Source of the DNA: DATARH01 sp963705325
GTDB lineage: Bacteria > Pseudomonadota > Alphaproteobacteria > ATCC43930 > CGMCC-115725
Length of the DNA stretch: 64,000 bases
Assembly: GCA_963705325.1 (NCBI GenBank)
Contig: OY970069.1
Location: 1,364,001 to 1,428,000 of the forward strand
Direction of reading: 5' to 3'
Part shown: positions 8,104 through 17,556 of the stretch, in pieces
How positions within the stretch are numbered: the first letter of the stretch is position 1
Layout: each line of letters begins with the position of its first letter
Made by a program: the position numbers and the translations under genes
The notes under the pieces: model-generated
Told to the model about the DNA's origin: nothing
What the model saw: only the letters and a program-made list of their open reading frames with translations
The model's database searches: none

Positions 8104-9492
8104 TCAGGCCAGCGACACGTACATCCCGCTAGCGCCAAGTTCGTCAACGATCTGTTGCTTCAGCCGGTCGAGGCCATCCGCGCTTGCCGCCTCGGCGCGA
8201 GCAACGATGACGGCCTGAGTGTTGGAGGCGCGGATCAGCCACCAGCCGTCCTTGTTCTTTACCCGCACCCCGTCGATGTCGATGAGGTCGGCGCCGTGTG
8301 CACGCAGCCGCTGCGCGATCTCGCCGACAATGGCGAATTTGCGTGTCTCGTCGCATTCGAGCCGCAGCTCGGGGGTGTTGTACGTTACCGGCAGCCGGTC
8401 GGCGATCGCGGCCAGGCTATCGCCGCCGCGGGCGAGGATTCCGAGCAATCGAACCGCGACGTAAACCGCATCGTCGAAACCGTAATAGCGGTCGGCGAAG
8501 AAGATATGGCCGCTCATCTCGCCGGCAAGCGGCGCCTTCAACTCGGCGAGCTTGGCCTTGATCGGCGAATGCCCGGTCGGCGCCATCACTGGCCTGCCGC
8601 CGGCGCGCGCGATCTCGTCGAACAGCACTTGGCTCGCCTTGACGTCGGCGAGAATTGGTGCGCCCGGGTGCCGCGCGAGCACATCGCGCGCCAGCACGAT
8701 CATCAGCTGGTCGCCCCAGAAAATCCGGCCCTTCGCGTCGACCACGCCGATACGGTCGCCGTCGCCATCGAAGGCGATGCCGAGATCACAACCGTGCCGG
8801 GCGACCTCTTGCTGCAGCTGTACCAGGTTCTCGGGGACGGTCGGGTCGGGGTGATGGGCGGGGAAATGTCCGTCGATTGTTTCATTGATTAAGTGGTGGG
8901 TGCCGGGAAGCTGCTGGGTCAGGCGCGAGACGATATCGCCCGTCGCGCCATTGCCGGGATCCCAGGCGACGTTGAGCGGCCGTACGCCGTCGTAATCGCA
9001 CAGCAATCTGGCGAGGTAATCGTCGAACACCGAATGCTCTTCGACCTTCCCGCGCGCGCCGGATGGGGCGCCGAGGGAGGCGGCGATCGCTCCGAGCCGC
9101 TGGATCGCGTCGGCGTAAAACGGCTTGCCGCCGAGGACCATTTTGAACCCGTTGTGGTCGGGCGGGTTGTGTGAGCCGGTGACCATGACCCCGCCGTCGA
9201 CCTTGAGCGTTGCCGCAGCGAAATAGAGCATCGGGGTCGGACCGCGTCCGATGCGCACCACGTCGACGCCGCCGGCGGTCAGCCCCTCGACCAGCGCAGC
9301 CTCGAGCTCGAGAGACGTCAGCCGCCCGTCATAGCCCACCGCGATCCGGCCTCCGCCGCTTTCCGCCAAGGTTACGGCGAAGGCGCGGCCGACGGCGTGC
9401 GCATCGGTGGGAAACAGGGTCGTGCCAACGATCCCGCGAATGTCGTACTCGCGTAGAATCGTCGAGTCGAAGCGATGCGGCATCGCCAGCAT
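8104..9492 (-). CDS. phosphomannomutase / phosphoglucomutase
   Basis: The 462-residue alpha-D-phosphohexomutase has the phosphoserine loop VTGSHNPPDHNG, the Mg2+ loop DGDGDRIG, a sugar-binding GEMSGH segment, and the C-terminal phosphate-binding RASNTQA. It interconverts hexose 6- and 1-phosphates, supplying Man-1-P or Glc-1-P for nucleotide sugars. It begins 2 bases past the galU stop, so the two are translationally coupled; an ATG at 9483 is an alternative start. The pairing with galU points to surface polysaccharide or LPS precursors. The stop is 6 bp from the convergent dac gene. Confidence 0.9.
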   Translation of the reverse strand: MLAMPHRFDSTILREYDIRGIVGTTLFPTDAHAVGRAFAVTLAESGGGRIAVGYDGRLTSLELEAALVEGLTAGGVDVVRIGRGPTPMLYFAAATLKVDGGVMVTGSHNPPDHNGFKMVLGGKPFYADAIQRLGAIAASLGAPSGARGKVEEHSVFDDYLARLLCDYDGVRPLNVAWDPGNGATGDIVSRLTQQLPGTHHLINETIDGHFPAHHPDPTVPENLVQLQQEVARHGCDLGIAFDGDGDRIGVVDAKGRIFWGDQLMIVLARDVLARHPGAPILADVKASQVLFDEIARAGGRPVMAPTGHSPIKAKLAELKAPLAGEMSGHIFFADRYYGFDDAVYVAVRLLGILARGGDSLAAIADRLPVTYNTPELRLECDETRKFAIVGEIAQRLRAHGADLIDIDGVRVKNKDGWWLIRASNTQAVIVARAEAASADGLDRLKQQIVDELGASGMYVSLA

Positions 9493-9494
9493 GG

Positions 9495-10367
9495 CTAGCG
9501 GTAGTTTTTGAGGATTTCGCGTAAGCCCGCGCCGAGTTCGGGGTGGTCGAGGCCGAGCGCCACCGTGGCTTCGAGATAGCCGAGCTTGTCGCCGCAATCG
9601 TAGCGGCGGGCAGCGGCGCGGAAGCCGTAGAAAGGCTGGCCCTCGGCGATGAGCGCGGCGAGCCCATCTGTTAGCTGAATCTCGTTGCCGGCGCCGGGTT
9701 TGGTCTTTTCGAGGTGTTCGAACACTTCGGGCTGGATGATGTAGCGGCCGATGATGGTCAGGTTCGATGGCGCCTCGGCCGGGTCAGGCTTCTCGACGAC
9801 GCCTCTTGCGCGCACGAGGATGCCGTTATCCTCAACGATGTCGAGCACGCCGTAGCGGTTGGTCTGCTCGCGCGGCACCTCGACAACCGCGACGATGTTG
9901 CCGCCGGTTTGCTCGTAGGCGTCCACCATCTGCTTCAAAGCGGGCGGCTCACCGACCATCAGATCGTCAACCAGCAGCACGGCGAACGGCTCGTCGCCGA
10001 TCAGATGGCGGGCGCACCACACGGCATGGCCGAGCCCTAGCGGCTGCTGCTGGCGGGTATAGGCGACATGGCCGGCGGGCGGCAGCCACGAGCGCAGCTC
10101 TTTCAGTTGCGCATCCTTGCCGCGCTCGCGCAGCGTCATTTCCAGCTCGAACGCGTGGTCGAAATGGTCCTCGATCGCGCTCTTGGCCCGACCGGTGACA
10201 AAATAGAACTGCTCAATGCCGGCAGCCTTGGCCTCCTCGATCGCGTAATGGATGAGGGGCCGGTCAACCACTGTCAGCATCTCTTTTGGCATGGCCTTGG
10301 TCGCCGGCAGGATCCGGGTGCCGAGCCCGGCGACGGGAAAGACCGCCTTGCGTATGCGCTGCTTCAT
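9495..10367 (-). CDS. galU: UTP--glucose-1-phosphate uridylyltransferase
   Basis: The 290-residue protein has the nucleotidyltransferase signature GLGTRILPATKAMPKEM near the N-terminus, the QQPLGLGHAVWCA segment, and the sugar-binding GVVEKPDP. The length is standard for bacterial GalU. It makes UDP-glucose from UTP and Glc-1-P in the cytosol. The ATG at 10367 has a good AGGAG five bases upstream, which decides it over an in-frame ATG at 10397. It heads the galU-phosphomannomutase operon, so both the glucose-1-phosphate supply and its activation are encoded together. Confidence 0.92.
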   Translation of the reverse strand: MKQRIRKAVFPVAGLGTRILPATKAMPKEMLTVVDRPLIHYAIEEAKAAGIEQFYFVTGRAKSAIEDHFDHAFELEMTLRERGKDAQLKELRSWLPPAGHVAYTRQQQPLGLGHAVWCARHLIGDEPFAVLLVDDLMVGEPPALKQMVDAYEQTGGNIVAVVEVPREQTNRYGVLDIVEDNGILVRARGVVEKPDPAEAPSNLTIIGRYIIQPEVFEHLEKTKPGAGNEIQLTDGLAALIAEGQPFYGFRAAARRYDCGDKLGYLEATVALGLDHPELGAGLREILKNYR

Positions 10368-10493
10368 GAAGCTCCTCGTTGGGGCGGTCTGCGACACGCG
10401 CTGCCGCCGCTCGATATCTTGATAACGCAGAAGCCGCTAAAACGCTTCCCCGATGGCGCGACACAATCATCGCGCGGTAAATCTTACGGTTGG

Positions 10494-11195
10494 TTAATGT
10501 TTCAACAGCACGTCGCGCGCGCGGTTGATTTTGGTGGCGAGATAGTCGGTGCCGCCGTGGTCGGGATGGAGCTGCATCATCAACCGGTGGTGCGCGGTGC
10601 GGATGGCCGCCTCGTCGGCTCCGGGTTGGAGGCCGAGGATCTCATAGGCCTCGGCGACGGTCATGTCGTCGGCGCCGCTGCGCGGCGGGGCGGATTGCCC
10701 GGCACCCATTTCATCGCGCCAATCCGGATGCAGCCGGTCGAGGTAGGCTTCAAGCAACCGCGCGCCCTCAGAGTCGGCCGCGCGGCACTCGCGCAGCAGC
10801 ACGACGAGGTCGGCGGTGGTGAGCTCGGCCAATCGCATGCCCTGGAACCGCCCCGCGAGCACGGTGCCGGTCATCGTACCGGTATCGTGGTCGAGGCTCA
10901 TGCGCAGATAGAGGGTCACGACCTCGGACGCGGGGCTGGCTCCAGGTGCGTGAAACCGGGCGAGAAACGAGCGCAAATAGCCGCGCAGATAGGGAAACGC
11001 CAGGATCAGCGGTGTCCAGAGAAATGCGAACCGCTCCGACAGCAGCAAAAAGAGGAACAGCGCCCCAGCGGCGCCGAGCGCGGTCCATTTAAGACCGCGC
11101 GCCAACTTGGCGGGGTCAGCGTTGACGAAAAGATAGACCAGCAGCAACAGGCCGCCGAGGATGGCCACGCCACCGAAGAGCGCGAGCTCCGGCAT
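10494..11195 (-). CDS. membrane-anchored J-domain (DnaJ-like) protein
   Basis: The 233-residue protein has two hydrophobic segments near the N-terminus (residues about 5-24 and 36-53), a middle domain with helical character, and a C-terminal J domain of about 55 residues (AYEILGLQPGADEAAIR to the end) with the diagnostic HPD. It would present substrates to DnaK at the inner membrane, in the manner of DjlA-type co-chaperones. It is next to, and in the same direction as, the VWA-like gene (3 bases apart). Confidence 0.85.
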   Translation of the reverse strand: MPELALFGGVAILGGLLLLVYLFVNADPAKLARGLKWTALGAAGALFLFLLLSERFAFLWTPLILAFPYLRGYLRSFLARFHAPGASPASEVVTLYLRMSLDHDTGTMTGTVLAGRFQGMRLAELTTADLVVLLRECRAADSEGARLLEAYLDRLHPDWRDEMGAGQSAPPRSGADDMTVAEAYEILGLQPGADEAAIRTAHHRLMMQLHPDHGGTDYLATKINRARDVLLKH

Positions 11196-11198
11196 GGC

Positions 11199-11909
11199 CT
11201 ACCCGAGCAGTTGGGCGGTCAATAGGGGAACGTCGCCGCCCTTTTTGGCGCTGTAATCGGCAAGCGCGCGGTAACCGCCGGCGGCGTAGACCGCGACCGC
11301 GGCGAGCAGGTCTTTGAGCCGGCCGGCGCTGGCGGCGTCGAAGCTCAGATAGGCGCCGCGCGACAGCTTGGCGATATTCTTAAACGCAACGCCGGCGACA
11401 GGGTCGCCACCCTCGTGAAAGAGGAAAACCGGCGTTCCTAGCAGCCCCAACTCGCCGGCGAGCTTGCAGAGGCGATCGGCGTTCTCTTCCATCGCGTCGC
11501 CGACAAAAACCAGGGCATGGACGCGCCGCTTCTTGCTCTCGGCGATGGCGTGCGACAGCACCCGCTCGATCTGCGTCTCGCCGCCGATGCAAGATACCGC
11601 GCGCATCGCCCGGTGCAGGTCGGCGGAGGTTTCGAACCAGCGGCTTGCCTTGCACTCGCCAAAACCGCGATAAAACATCAGCTTGATGTCGAGGCCGCCC
11701 AGGGCGGTCGTCGCCTCGAACATTTCGCCCTGGATGCGGCAGGCGCGGTCCCAAGTGGGTTCGCGGCTGGCGGTGGCGTCGAGAGCGAAGATGAGACGCC
11801 CGCGCCCGCCCTCCGGCCGCACCGCCGGCGCGCGATTGAGGTCGGCGAGAAAGGCGTCGACATCGGCCGAGGGTGACGCTGCGGGCAGGTGGTCCTTGTC
11901 GGCGCTCAT
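11199..11909 (-). CDS. VWA-domain-like protein
   Basis: The 236-residue product reads as a von Willebrand A-type Rossmann domain: the first strand RLIFALDATASRE resembles a MIDAS loop D-x-T-x-S with substitutions (here DATAS), and a later strand reads HALVFVGDAMEEN. No signal peptide or membrane segment is present, so it is probably cytosolic. The start at 11909 (MSADKD) was preferred over an extension into the upstream gene. It lies between the molybdopterin oxidoreductase and the J-domain gene, all on the minus strand with gaps of 3-11 bases, so the three may be co-transcribed. The function is unknown. Confidence 0.7.
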   Translation of the reverse strand: MSADKDHLPAASPSADVDAFLADLNRAPAVRPEGGRGRLIFALDATASREPTWDRACRIQGEMFEATTALGGLDIKLMFYRGFGECKASRWFETSADLHRAMRAVSCIGGETQIERVLSHAIAESKKRRVHALVFVGDAMEENADRLCKLAGELGLLGTPVFLFHEGGDPVAGVAFKNIAKLSRGAYLSFDAASAGRLKDLLAAVAVYAAGGYRALADYSAKKGGDVPLLTAQLLG

Positions 11910-11919
11910 CCTTGCCCCT

Positions 11920-14055
11920 CTACGCCGGCCGGAGCCATACCGACGTGTCGTGATAGACAGCGCCGCCCTGGGGAGGGCCGGGATCGGCACTGGTCAGGAG
12001 ATTGATGCCGATGCCTTCCTCGAAGGCGGCATTCGGCCACACGCCCTCAACGACGACGACGCGCTTTTGCAACCCATCGAAGGCGCGCGCATGAACGACG
12101 ACGCTGCCCTTGCCGTTGCCGATGCGGATGCGGTTGCCGTCCTCGATGCCGAGCGCCGCCAGCGCCTCAGGATGAACCAGCGCGGTCGGCCGCCCTTCGC
12201 GGTCGATCCCGCTTGGCATGTTGTTGAAGCTGGTGTTGAGGAATGAGCGCGACGGCGCCGGCACCATACGGAACGGCCGCTCCGGGTCGCCGTCGTCGAT
12301 GATGGCGACGTGGTCCGGGAATTCAGGCAAGGTCTCATAGCCGAAGCCGCCCATCGGCCCCCTCACCGACGCCCAGTTGGCGCGGAAGTGGAATTTCTTG
12401 TCGAGATGACCGAAACCGTCGAGGAAATGCGCGGTTTCGAACGGCTGGGAGCAGTCGAGCCAAGTACCCTCGACAAATTCTTCCGGGTCGGGAAGGCCGC
12501 TGGCCTTGAGGGTTGCGGCGATGATCTCCTGGGCGCTCATCTTGAAGCCGCGATGCTCGGCGCCCAATCGCTCGGCGAGCGCGCAATGCACCTCATGGTT
12601 CGAGCGGCATTCGGCATAGGGCGGCACGACCGGCCGGTGCAACTGCAGGAAGGTGTGTGCGCCGGCGGTGTAGATATCGTCGTGCTCCAAGAACGTCGTC
12701 GCCGGCAGCACCATATCCGCCATCGCCGCGGTCTCGGTCATAAACTGCTCATGCACGCAAACGAAAAGATCGTCGCGGGCAAATCCTTGATGCACCAGCC
12801 GCGACTCTGGGGAGACCACCATCGGATTGGTGTTCTGGATGAACAGCGCGGTTACCGGCGGCCCATCGCCGAGGTCGCGTTCGTCGCCGGCGAGAATTGA
12901 CCCGATGCGCGACTGGTCGAGGATGCGAGTCGAGTGGTCGATAACGTCGGAGCCTTCGATCAGCCTGCGGTCGAGATGCACGAGACCATGGTTTGATTGC
13001 AGCGCGCCGCCGCCTTCGTGTTGCCAGGCCCCGGTTACCGCAGGTAAGCACGTCACCGCGAACAAATTGACCGCACCATTGCGCTGGCGTGAGAAGCCAT
13101 AGCCGAGGCGAATATAGGCGCGTTTGGTTTGCCCGTAGAGCCGGGCGAAGCCGACGATCTCGTCAACCGAGAGCCCCGTGATGCCCGCCGCCCATTCCGG
13201 GGTCCGGGTCTGGACATGCGCCTCGAGCCCCGCCGGGTCGTCGGTGTGGCGCGCGAGATACGCGCGGTCGGCGAAGCCCTCCTTGAACAGCACGTGCATC
13301 ACCGCGCAGGCGAGCGCGCCGTCTGTGCCAGGCAGAGGTGCAAGATGCGAATCCGCGATCTCGGCGGTGCCGGTGCGGTAGGGATCAATGACAACTAGCT
13401 TTGCACCGCGCTCCTTGCGCGCCTTGGCGATATGAGTCATCACGTTGACCTGGGTCGAGACCGGGTTGCCGCCCCAGACCACGATCAGGTCGGACTTCGC
13501 CATCTCGCGGCCATCGACGCCGCGCTTGGTGCCGATCCCGACGATCCAGCCGGCGTCGGTCAGGGCGTTGCAGATCGTCGAATGTTGGCGGGAATAGCGC
13601 ATCGCATGACGCAGCCGCTGCAGCCCATCGCGCTGCACCAGGCCCATTGTGCCCGAGTAATAATGCGGCCAGACCGCCTCGCTGCCGTGGCGCTGCGCGG
13701 CGCGAGTTAGCCCCTCCGCGACAATGTCAAGCGCGTCGTCCCACGAGATCGGCTCGAACGCGGCCCGGCCGACGCCCTTGTCGCCGATCCGCCGCAATGG
13801 CACCGATAGGCGTTCGGGATGGTACTGCCGCTCGGCGTAGCGCCCGACCTTGGCGCAGACGACGCCGTCAGTATAGCCCTGCGCCTTGGCGCCGCGGATC
13901 CGACCGATGCGCGTTGCGTCGATGCGCTCGACCTCGAGGGCGCAGGCGCTTGGGCAATCGTGCGGGCAAACGCTGAACGCAATATCGAGCTGCAAACCCA
14001 CGCTCCTCAAATCCATTTTGCGCAGAGTATCAGCGATGGCTGCGACGGGCGACAT
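11920..14055 (-). CDS. molybdopterin-dependent oxidoreductase with N-terminal [4Fe-4S] domain
   Basis: The 711-residue catalytic subunit belongs to the DMSO-reductase superfamily. Cys30, Cys34, Cys38 and Cys67 (C-x3-C-x3-C-x28-C) form the iron-sulfur site, WGGNPVSTQ and the VIDPYRTGTA strand bind molybdopterin guanine dinucleotide, and the C-terminal domain has the LVHPEALAALGIEDG cap. No twin-arginine signal is present, so it is cytoplasmic. No electron-transfer or membrane partner gene is adjacent, which resembles stand-alone, formate-dehydrogenase-like or biotin-sulfoxide-reductase-like members. A GTG lies one codon upstream of the chosen ATG. The substrate is not evident. Confidence 0.85.
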   Translation of the reverse strand: MSPVAAIADTLRKMDLRSVGLQLDIAFSVCPHDCPSACALEVERIDATRIGRIRGAKAQGYTDGVVCAKVGRYAERQYHPERLSVPLRRIGDKGVGRAAFEPISWDDALDIVAEGLTRAAQRHGSEAVWPHYYSGTMGLVQRDGLQRLRHAMRYSRQHSTICNALTDAGWIVGIGTKRGVDGREMAKSDLIVVWGGNPVSTQVNVMTHIAKARKERGAKLVVIDPYRTGTAEIADSHLAPLPGTDGALACAVMHVLFKEGFADRAYLARHTDDPAGLEAHVQTRTPEWAAGITGLSVDEIVGFARLYGQTKRAYIRLGYGFSRQRNGAVNLFAVTCLPAVTGAWQHEGGGALQSNHGLVHLDRRLIEGSDVIDHSTRILDQSRIGSILAGDERDLGDGPPVTALFIQNTNPMVVSPESRLVHQGFARDDLFVCVHEQFMTETAAMADMVLPATTFLEHDDIYTAGAHTFLQLHRPVVPPYAECRSNHEVHCALAERLGAEHRGFKMSAQEIIAATLKASGLPDPEEFVEGTWLDCSQPFETAHFLDGFGHLDKKFHFRANWASVRGPMGGFGYETLPEFPDHVAIIDDGDPERPFRMVPAPSRSFLNTSFNNMPSGIDREGRPTALVHPEALAALGIEDGNRIRIGNGKGSVVVHARAFDGLQKRVVVVEGVWPNAAFEEGIGINLLTSADPGPPQGGAVYHDTSVWLRPA

Positions 14056-14082
14056 CACGGCACCTGGCCGGACGCAGTGCGG

Positions 14083-14925
14083 CTATGGTCGTAGATAGGT
14101 CCCCAGAAAGGTAAGCGCGTCGCGGCTCCAGATCGGTATTCCTTCGGCCGAGAACAGGGCATGGCCGGGCGCATTGCTGCCGGTGGGTATTGTGGGCGTG
14201 AACGCCGGATACATTGCCAGGCGATTGGGACGGCCGGCCGAAGTCATCGCCTGCGCCAAAGCCGGCATTGCCTCGGGCGCCGCGTCGTTTGCCGCATCCA
14301 TCAGCAGCACCGGGCAATTCGCCCCGCGCGCGGCCTCGCCGAGCGCCGATTGTAGCGCCGGGCTGCTACGCCAGGTCAGGACGCCCCCAGCTTGGTTGAT
14401 CGCGGTGCGAAACGCTCGGCTGCGCGCGATCGCGAACATCGTGACAATTCCGCCGAGCGACCAGCCGACGATACCCAGCCGGTTGTGATCGATGAACGGC
14501 ACCGTGGTGAGGAAATCGGCGGCCGCCAAGACATCGCTGGTCTCGGCCACGAGACGATCGAGGAAGACCGAGCCGACATCGCGCCCGACCGCTTGACTCC
14601 AGGTCGGCCCATCGGACCGGCCATAGCCGCGACGCTCCGGCACCAACACCGCGTAGCCGGCCTCGACGTAAAGGCCGGCGAGCCGCACCCAGGGCACTAT
14701 GTTGCGCTCCAGGCCCAAGCGCGAGCCGTGATTGTAAACAATAGCCGGAAACGGGCCGGAGCCGACGGGCCGGTAGAGGTAACCGCTTATATTCAGTGAT
14801 CCGCTGCGATAGCTGATCTCGCTATAGCCTGCGGCGCGTGCGCTTTGCGCGGCGAAGCCGGGCAGCAGCATCGCCGTCAAGCCGCTCACGGCGCGGCGAC
14901 GTGTTATCGCCAAGTCGCTCATCAT
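14083..14925 (-). CDS. secreted alpha/beta hydrolase (dienelactone hydrolase / prolyl oligopeptidase type), Tat-like signal
   Basis: The 280-residue protein starts with TRRRAVSGLTAML, a twin-arginine-like signal with cleavage near SARA (residues 28-31). The mature part has the hydrolase fold: a YNHGS oxyanion strand (64-68), PERRGYGRSDG (97-106) and nucleophile Ser156 in GWSLGG; the catalytic Asp is in MDAANDAAP and the His in APGHALFS. It is likely a periplasmic esterase or peptidase. It is 28 bases upstream of the oxidoreductase gene on the same strand. Confidence 0.8.
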   Translation of the reverse strand: MMSDLAITRRRAVSGLTAMLLPGFAAQSARAAGYSEISYRSGSLNISGYLYRPVGSGPFPAIVYNHGSRLGLERNIVPWVRLAGLYVEAGYAVLVPERRGYGRSDGPTWSQAVGRDVGSVFLDRLVAETSDVLAAADFLTTVPFIDHNRLGIVGWSLGGIVTMFAIARSRAFRTAINQAGGVLTWRSSPALQSALGEAARGANCPVLLMDAANDAAPEAMPALAQAMTSAGRPNRLAMYPAFTPTIPTGSNAPGHALFSAEGIPIWSRDALTFLGTYLRP

Positions 14926-15064
14926 CCCGGGCCTCCCGATGTTATCGAAAGCCGATGGCCGAACGTGCTTCGCCGCCCAAACAAACCAGGCGGAGCATGG
15001 GCAATTGAGTTAGGTTTGAACAGATACGTGTCGATGCGGCGCAGCCGCCGAGCGAGTGACGACG

Positions 15065-16231
15065 ATGGCTTTTGTTCTTTCCCCGGACCAACTCGAGATT
15101 CGCGAGGCGGTGGCGCGGCTGTGCGCCCGCTTCGGTGACGATTACTGGCTGACGAAGGACACCGAGGGCGGTTTCCCGCACGAGTTTCACCAGGCGATGG
15201 CCGAGGGCGGCTGGCTCGGCATCGCGATGCCGGAGGAATTCGGCGGCAGCGGGCTCGGCATCACCGAGGCGGCGGCCGTGATGCAGGCGGTGGCGCAGTC
15301 GGGCGCCGGGTTCTCCGGCGCCTCTTCCGTCCACATGAACGTTTTTGGGCTCAACCCGGTCGTCGTCTTCGGCACGGCGGAGCAGAAGCAGCGCTTTTTG
15401 CCGCCGCTGATCGCCGGCAAGGAGAAGGCATGCTTTGCCGTCACCGAGCCCGATGTCGGGCTCGACACCACCCGGCTCCAGACGCGCGCGGTCAAGGACG
15501 GCAACGGTTATGTCATCTCCGGTCGCAAGATCTGGACGTCCACAGCCCAGGTCACCGAGAAGATGCTAATCCTCGCTCGCACGACGCCCTACGAGGAGGC
15601 GGCGCGGCCGTCGGCGGGGATGAGTTTGTTCTACACCGATCTCGATCGCTCTAAGGTTGAGGTGCGCGAAATCCACAAGATGGGGCGGGCCGCGGTCGAT
15701 TCGAACATGCTTTTCATCGATGGGCTCAAAGTGCCGCTCGAGGACCGCATCGGCGAGGAAGGCAAGGGTTTCCAGTACATCCTGCACGGGATGAACCCGG
15801 AGCGCATATTAATTGCCGCCGAGGCAGTGGGGCTGGGCCGCGCCGCGCTGGCTCGCGCGGCGCGGTACGCTGGCGAACGCGTCGTCTTTGGCCGGCCGAT
15901 CGGCCAGAACCAGGGCATCCAGCACCCGCTCGCCGAGTGCTGGATCGAACTAGAGGCGGCAGAGCTTTTGGTCTACCGAGCCGCCGCCGCCTACGACGCA
16001 GGCGACGATTCCGGCGCCTTCGCCAACGCCGCCAAGTATTTCGCCGCCGAGGCCGGGCACCGCGCCTGCGAGGCGGCGGTCCTCACCCATGGTGGCATGG
16101 GCTATGCCCGCGAGTACCACGTCGAGCGCTATTTCCGCGAAATTCAGCTTGCCCGCATCGCCCCGGTCAGCGCTCAGCTAATCCTGTCGCATATCGCCGA
16201 GCGGGTGTTGCGCCTGCCGAAATCGTACTGA
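15065..16231 (+). CDS. acyl-CoA dehydrogenase
   Basis: The 388-residue flavoprotein has the standard acyl-CoA dehydrogenase layout: helical N-terminal domain, the FAD-contacting CFAVTEPDVGLDTTRL strand, ISGRKIWTS, and a C-terminal four-helix domain with ERVVFGRPIGQNQ and HGGMGYAREYHVER. It would oxidise an acyl-CoA to the enoyl-CoA and pass electrons to ETF. A GTG at 15056 is an alternative start. It leads a plus-strand group with a DUF1330 gene and aspartate dehydrogenase; the stop TGA is directly followed by the next ribosome site. Confidence 0.88.
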   Translation: MAFVLSPDQLEIREAVARLCARFGDDYWLTKDTEGGFPHEFHQAMAEGGWLGIAMPEEFGGSGLGITEAAAVMQAVAQSGAGFSGASSVHMNVFGLNPVVVFGTAEQKQRFLPPLIAGKEKACFAVTEPDVGLDTTRLQTRAVKDGNGYVISGRKIWTSTAQVTEKMLILARTTPYEEAARPSAGMSLFYTDLDRSKVEVREIHKMGRAAVDSNMLFIDGLKVPLEDRIGEEGKGFQYILHGMNPERILIAAEAVGLGRAALARAARYAGERVVFGRPIGQNQGIQHPLAECWIELEAAELLVYRAAAAYDAGDDSGAFANAAKYFAAEAGHRACEAAVLTHGGMGYAREYHVERYFREIQLARIAPVSAQLILSHIAERVLRLPKSY

Positions 16232-16242
16232 AGGAGGACATC

Positions 16243-16548
16243 ATGGCCGACAAGCGTCCCGCCTATGTCATCGCCGAGGTCGAGGTCACCGATCCGGCGG
16301 CGTTCGCCGATTACGTCGCCAAGGCGGTGCCTACGCTCGGTCCGCACGACGTGCAGTTTCTCGCCCGCTCGAAGGCCCACAGCAAGGAGGGCACCGCGCC
16401 GGTCGGCGAGATCGTTATGCTCAAGTTCGAGAGCCTCGAGGCCGCGGAGAACTGGTACGCCAGCCCCGCCTACGCGGCCTGTATTCCGCTGCGCCAGCGC
16501 GCCGCGAACACGCGGCTCTTCATCATCGAAGGCGAGCCGCCGCAGTAG
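16243..16548 (+). CDS. DUF1330 family protein
   Basis: The 101-residue protein matches DUF1330 in size and signature (PAYVIAEVEVTDPAAFADYV, then SLEAAENWYASPAY), a small ferredoxin-like alpha-beta domain of the dimeric alpha/beta-barrel type. Its role is not established. AAGGAGG at 16231-16237, overlapping the previous stop, fixes the ATG at 16243 and couples it to the acyl-CoA dehydrogenase. Confidence 0.85.
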   Translation: MADKRPAYVIAEVEVTDPAAFADYVAKAVPTLGPHDVQFLARSKAHSKEGTAPVGEIVMLKFESLEAAENWYASPAYAACIPLRQRAANTRLFIIEGEPPQ

Positions 16549-16566
16549 AGCAGGAGGGAAAACGGC

Positions 16567-17376
16567 GTGACGCTGCGTGTGGCGGTCGGTGGCTTCGGGG
16601 CGATCGGCAAGGTCGTCGCCGTGGCGCTTGACCGCGGTATCGAAGGTCTGAGCCTCGCCGCCGTGTCGGCGCGAGACGCCGCGCGGGCGGAGGCGGCGAT
16701 GGCGGATTTCGCGGCGCCTGCGCCAGTCGTCCGGCTCGATCGCTTGTGGGAGGCGGCGGATGTCGTGATCGAATGTGCTCCTGCGAAGTATCTGCGCGAA
16801 GCCGCGGAGCCGACGCTCAGCAATGGGCGCACGCTTGTGACCCTTTCCTGCGGCGCGCTGCTCGACAATTTCGATCTGGTCGAGCTGGCGCGGGAGCGCG
16901 GCGGCCGCATTCTGGTGCCGACCGGCGCACTGATCGGCCTCGACGCGGTGCAGGCGGCGGCCATGAACGGCGGCATCCGCTCGGTGCAGATGATTACGCG
17001 CAAGCCGCCCAATGGTCTTGAAGGGGCGCCCTATCTGATCGAGCACGGGATCGACGTGGGTAGGCTCAACGCCGCGAAGCTGGTGTTCAGCGGCAGTGCG
17101 CGCGACGCAGCACGCGGTTTTCCAGCTAACGTCAATGTCGCGGCGGCGTTGGCGCTGGCCGGGATCGGGCCGGAACGAACGATGATCGACATCTGGGCCG
17201 ACCCGGCGGTTAACCGCAATATCCACCGCATCGAGGTCGAAGCCGATTCCGCACGCTTCTCGATGCAGATCGAGAATGTGCCAAGCCTCGAAAACCCGCG
17301 TACCGGCCGCCTCACGGCGCTTTCGGTCATCGCCTTGTTACGGAAATTGACCAATCCGCTGGCGATCGGGACCTGA
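16567..17376 (+). CDS. nadX: L-aspartate dehydrogenase
   Basis: The 269-residue protein has an N-terminal NAD(P)-binding GGFGAIG (residues 8-14), a C-terminal domain with the family signature FPANVNVAAALALAGIGPERT, and a conserved NIHRIEVE segment holding the likely catalytic His. Aspartate dehydrogenases oxidise L-aspartate to iminoaspartate, either for NAD synthesis (with NadA and NadC) or for amino-acid catabolism. No nadA or nadC is adjacent. The GTG start at 16567 follows a GGAGGG site. Its downstream neighbours are unrelated. Confidence 0.82.
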   Translation: MTLRVAVGGFGAIGKVVAVALDRGIEGLSLAAVSARDAARAEAAMADFAAPAPVVRLDRLWEAADVVIECAPAKYLREAAEPTLSNGRTLVTLSCGALLDNFDLVELARERGGRILVPTGALIGLDAVQAAAMNGGIRSVQMITRKPPNGLEGAPYLIEHGIDVGRLNAAKLVFSGSARDAARGFPANVNVAAALALAGIGPERTMIDIWADPAVNRNIHRIEVEADSARFSMQIENVPSLENPRTGRLTALSVIALLRKLTNPLAIGT

Positions 17377-17556
17377 AGCGGCCGGCTCGTTTACAAATGA
17401 TTACGACTGACCGTAAGTTTGGTGTAAGATTCGAGGGCCGCGGGCCGACACATATGGCGTTAGGCCGCGAACGCACAAGCCAAGCACTTTGCCGGCGCAT
17501 CGTGTCGAAGCCTGCGGCACCTGAGGCAGGATCTTAGCCGTGCCTCAGGCCCAGCA

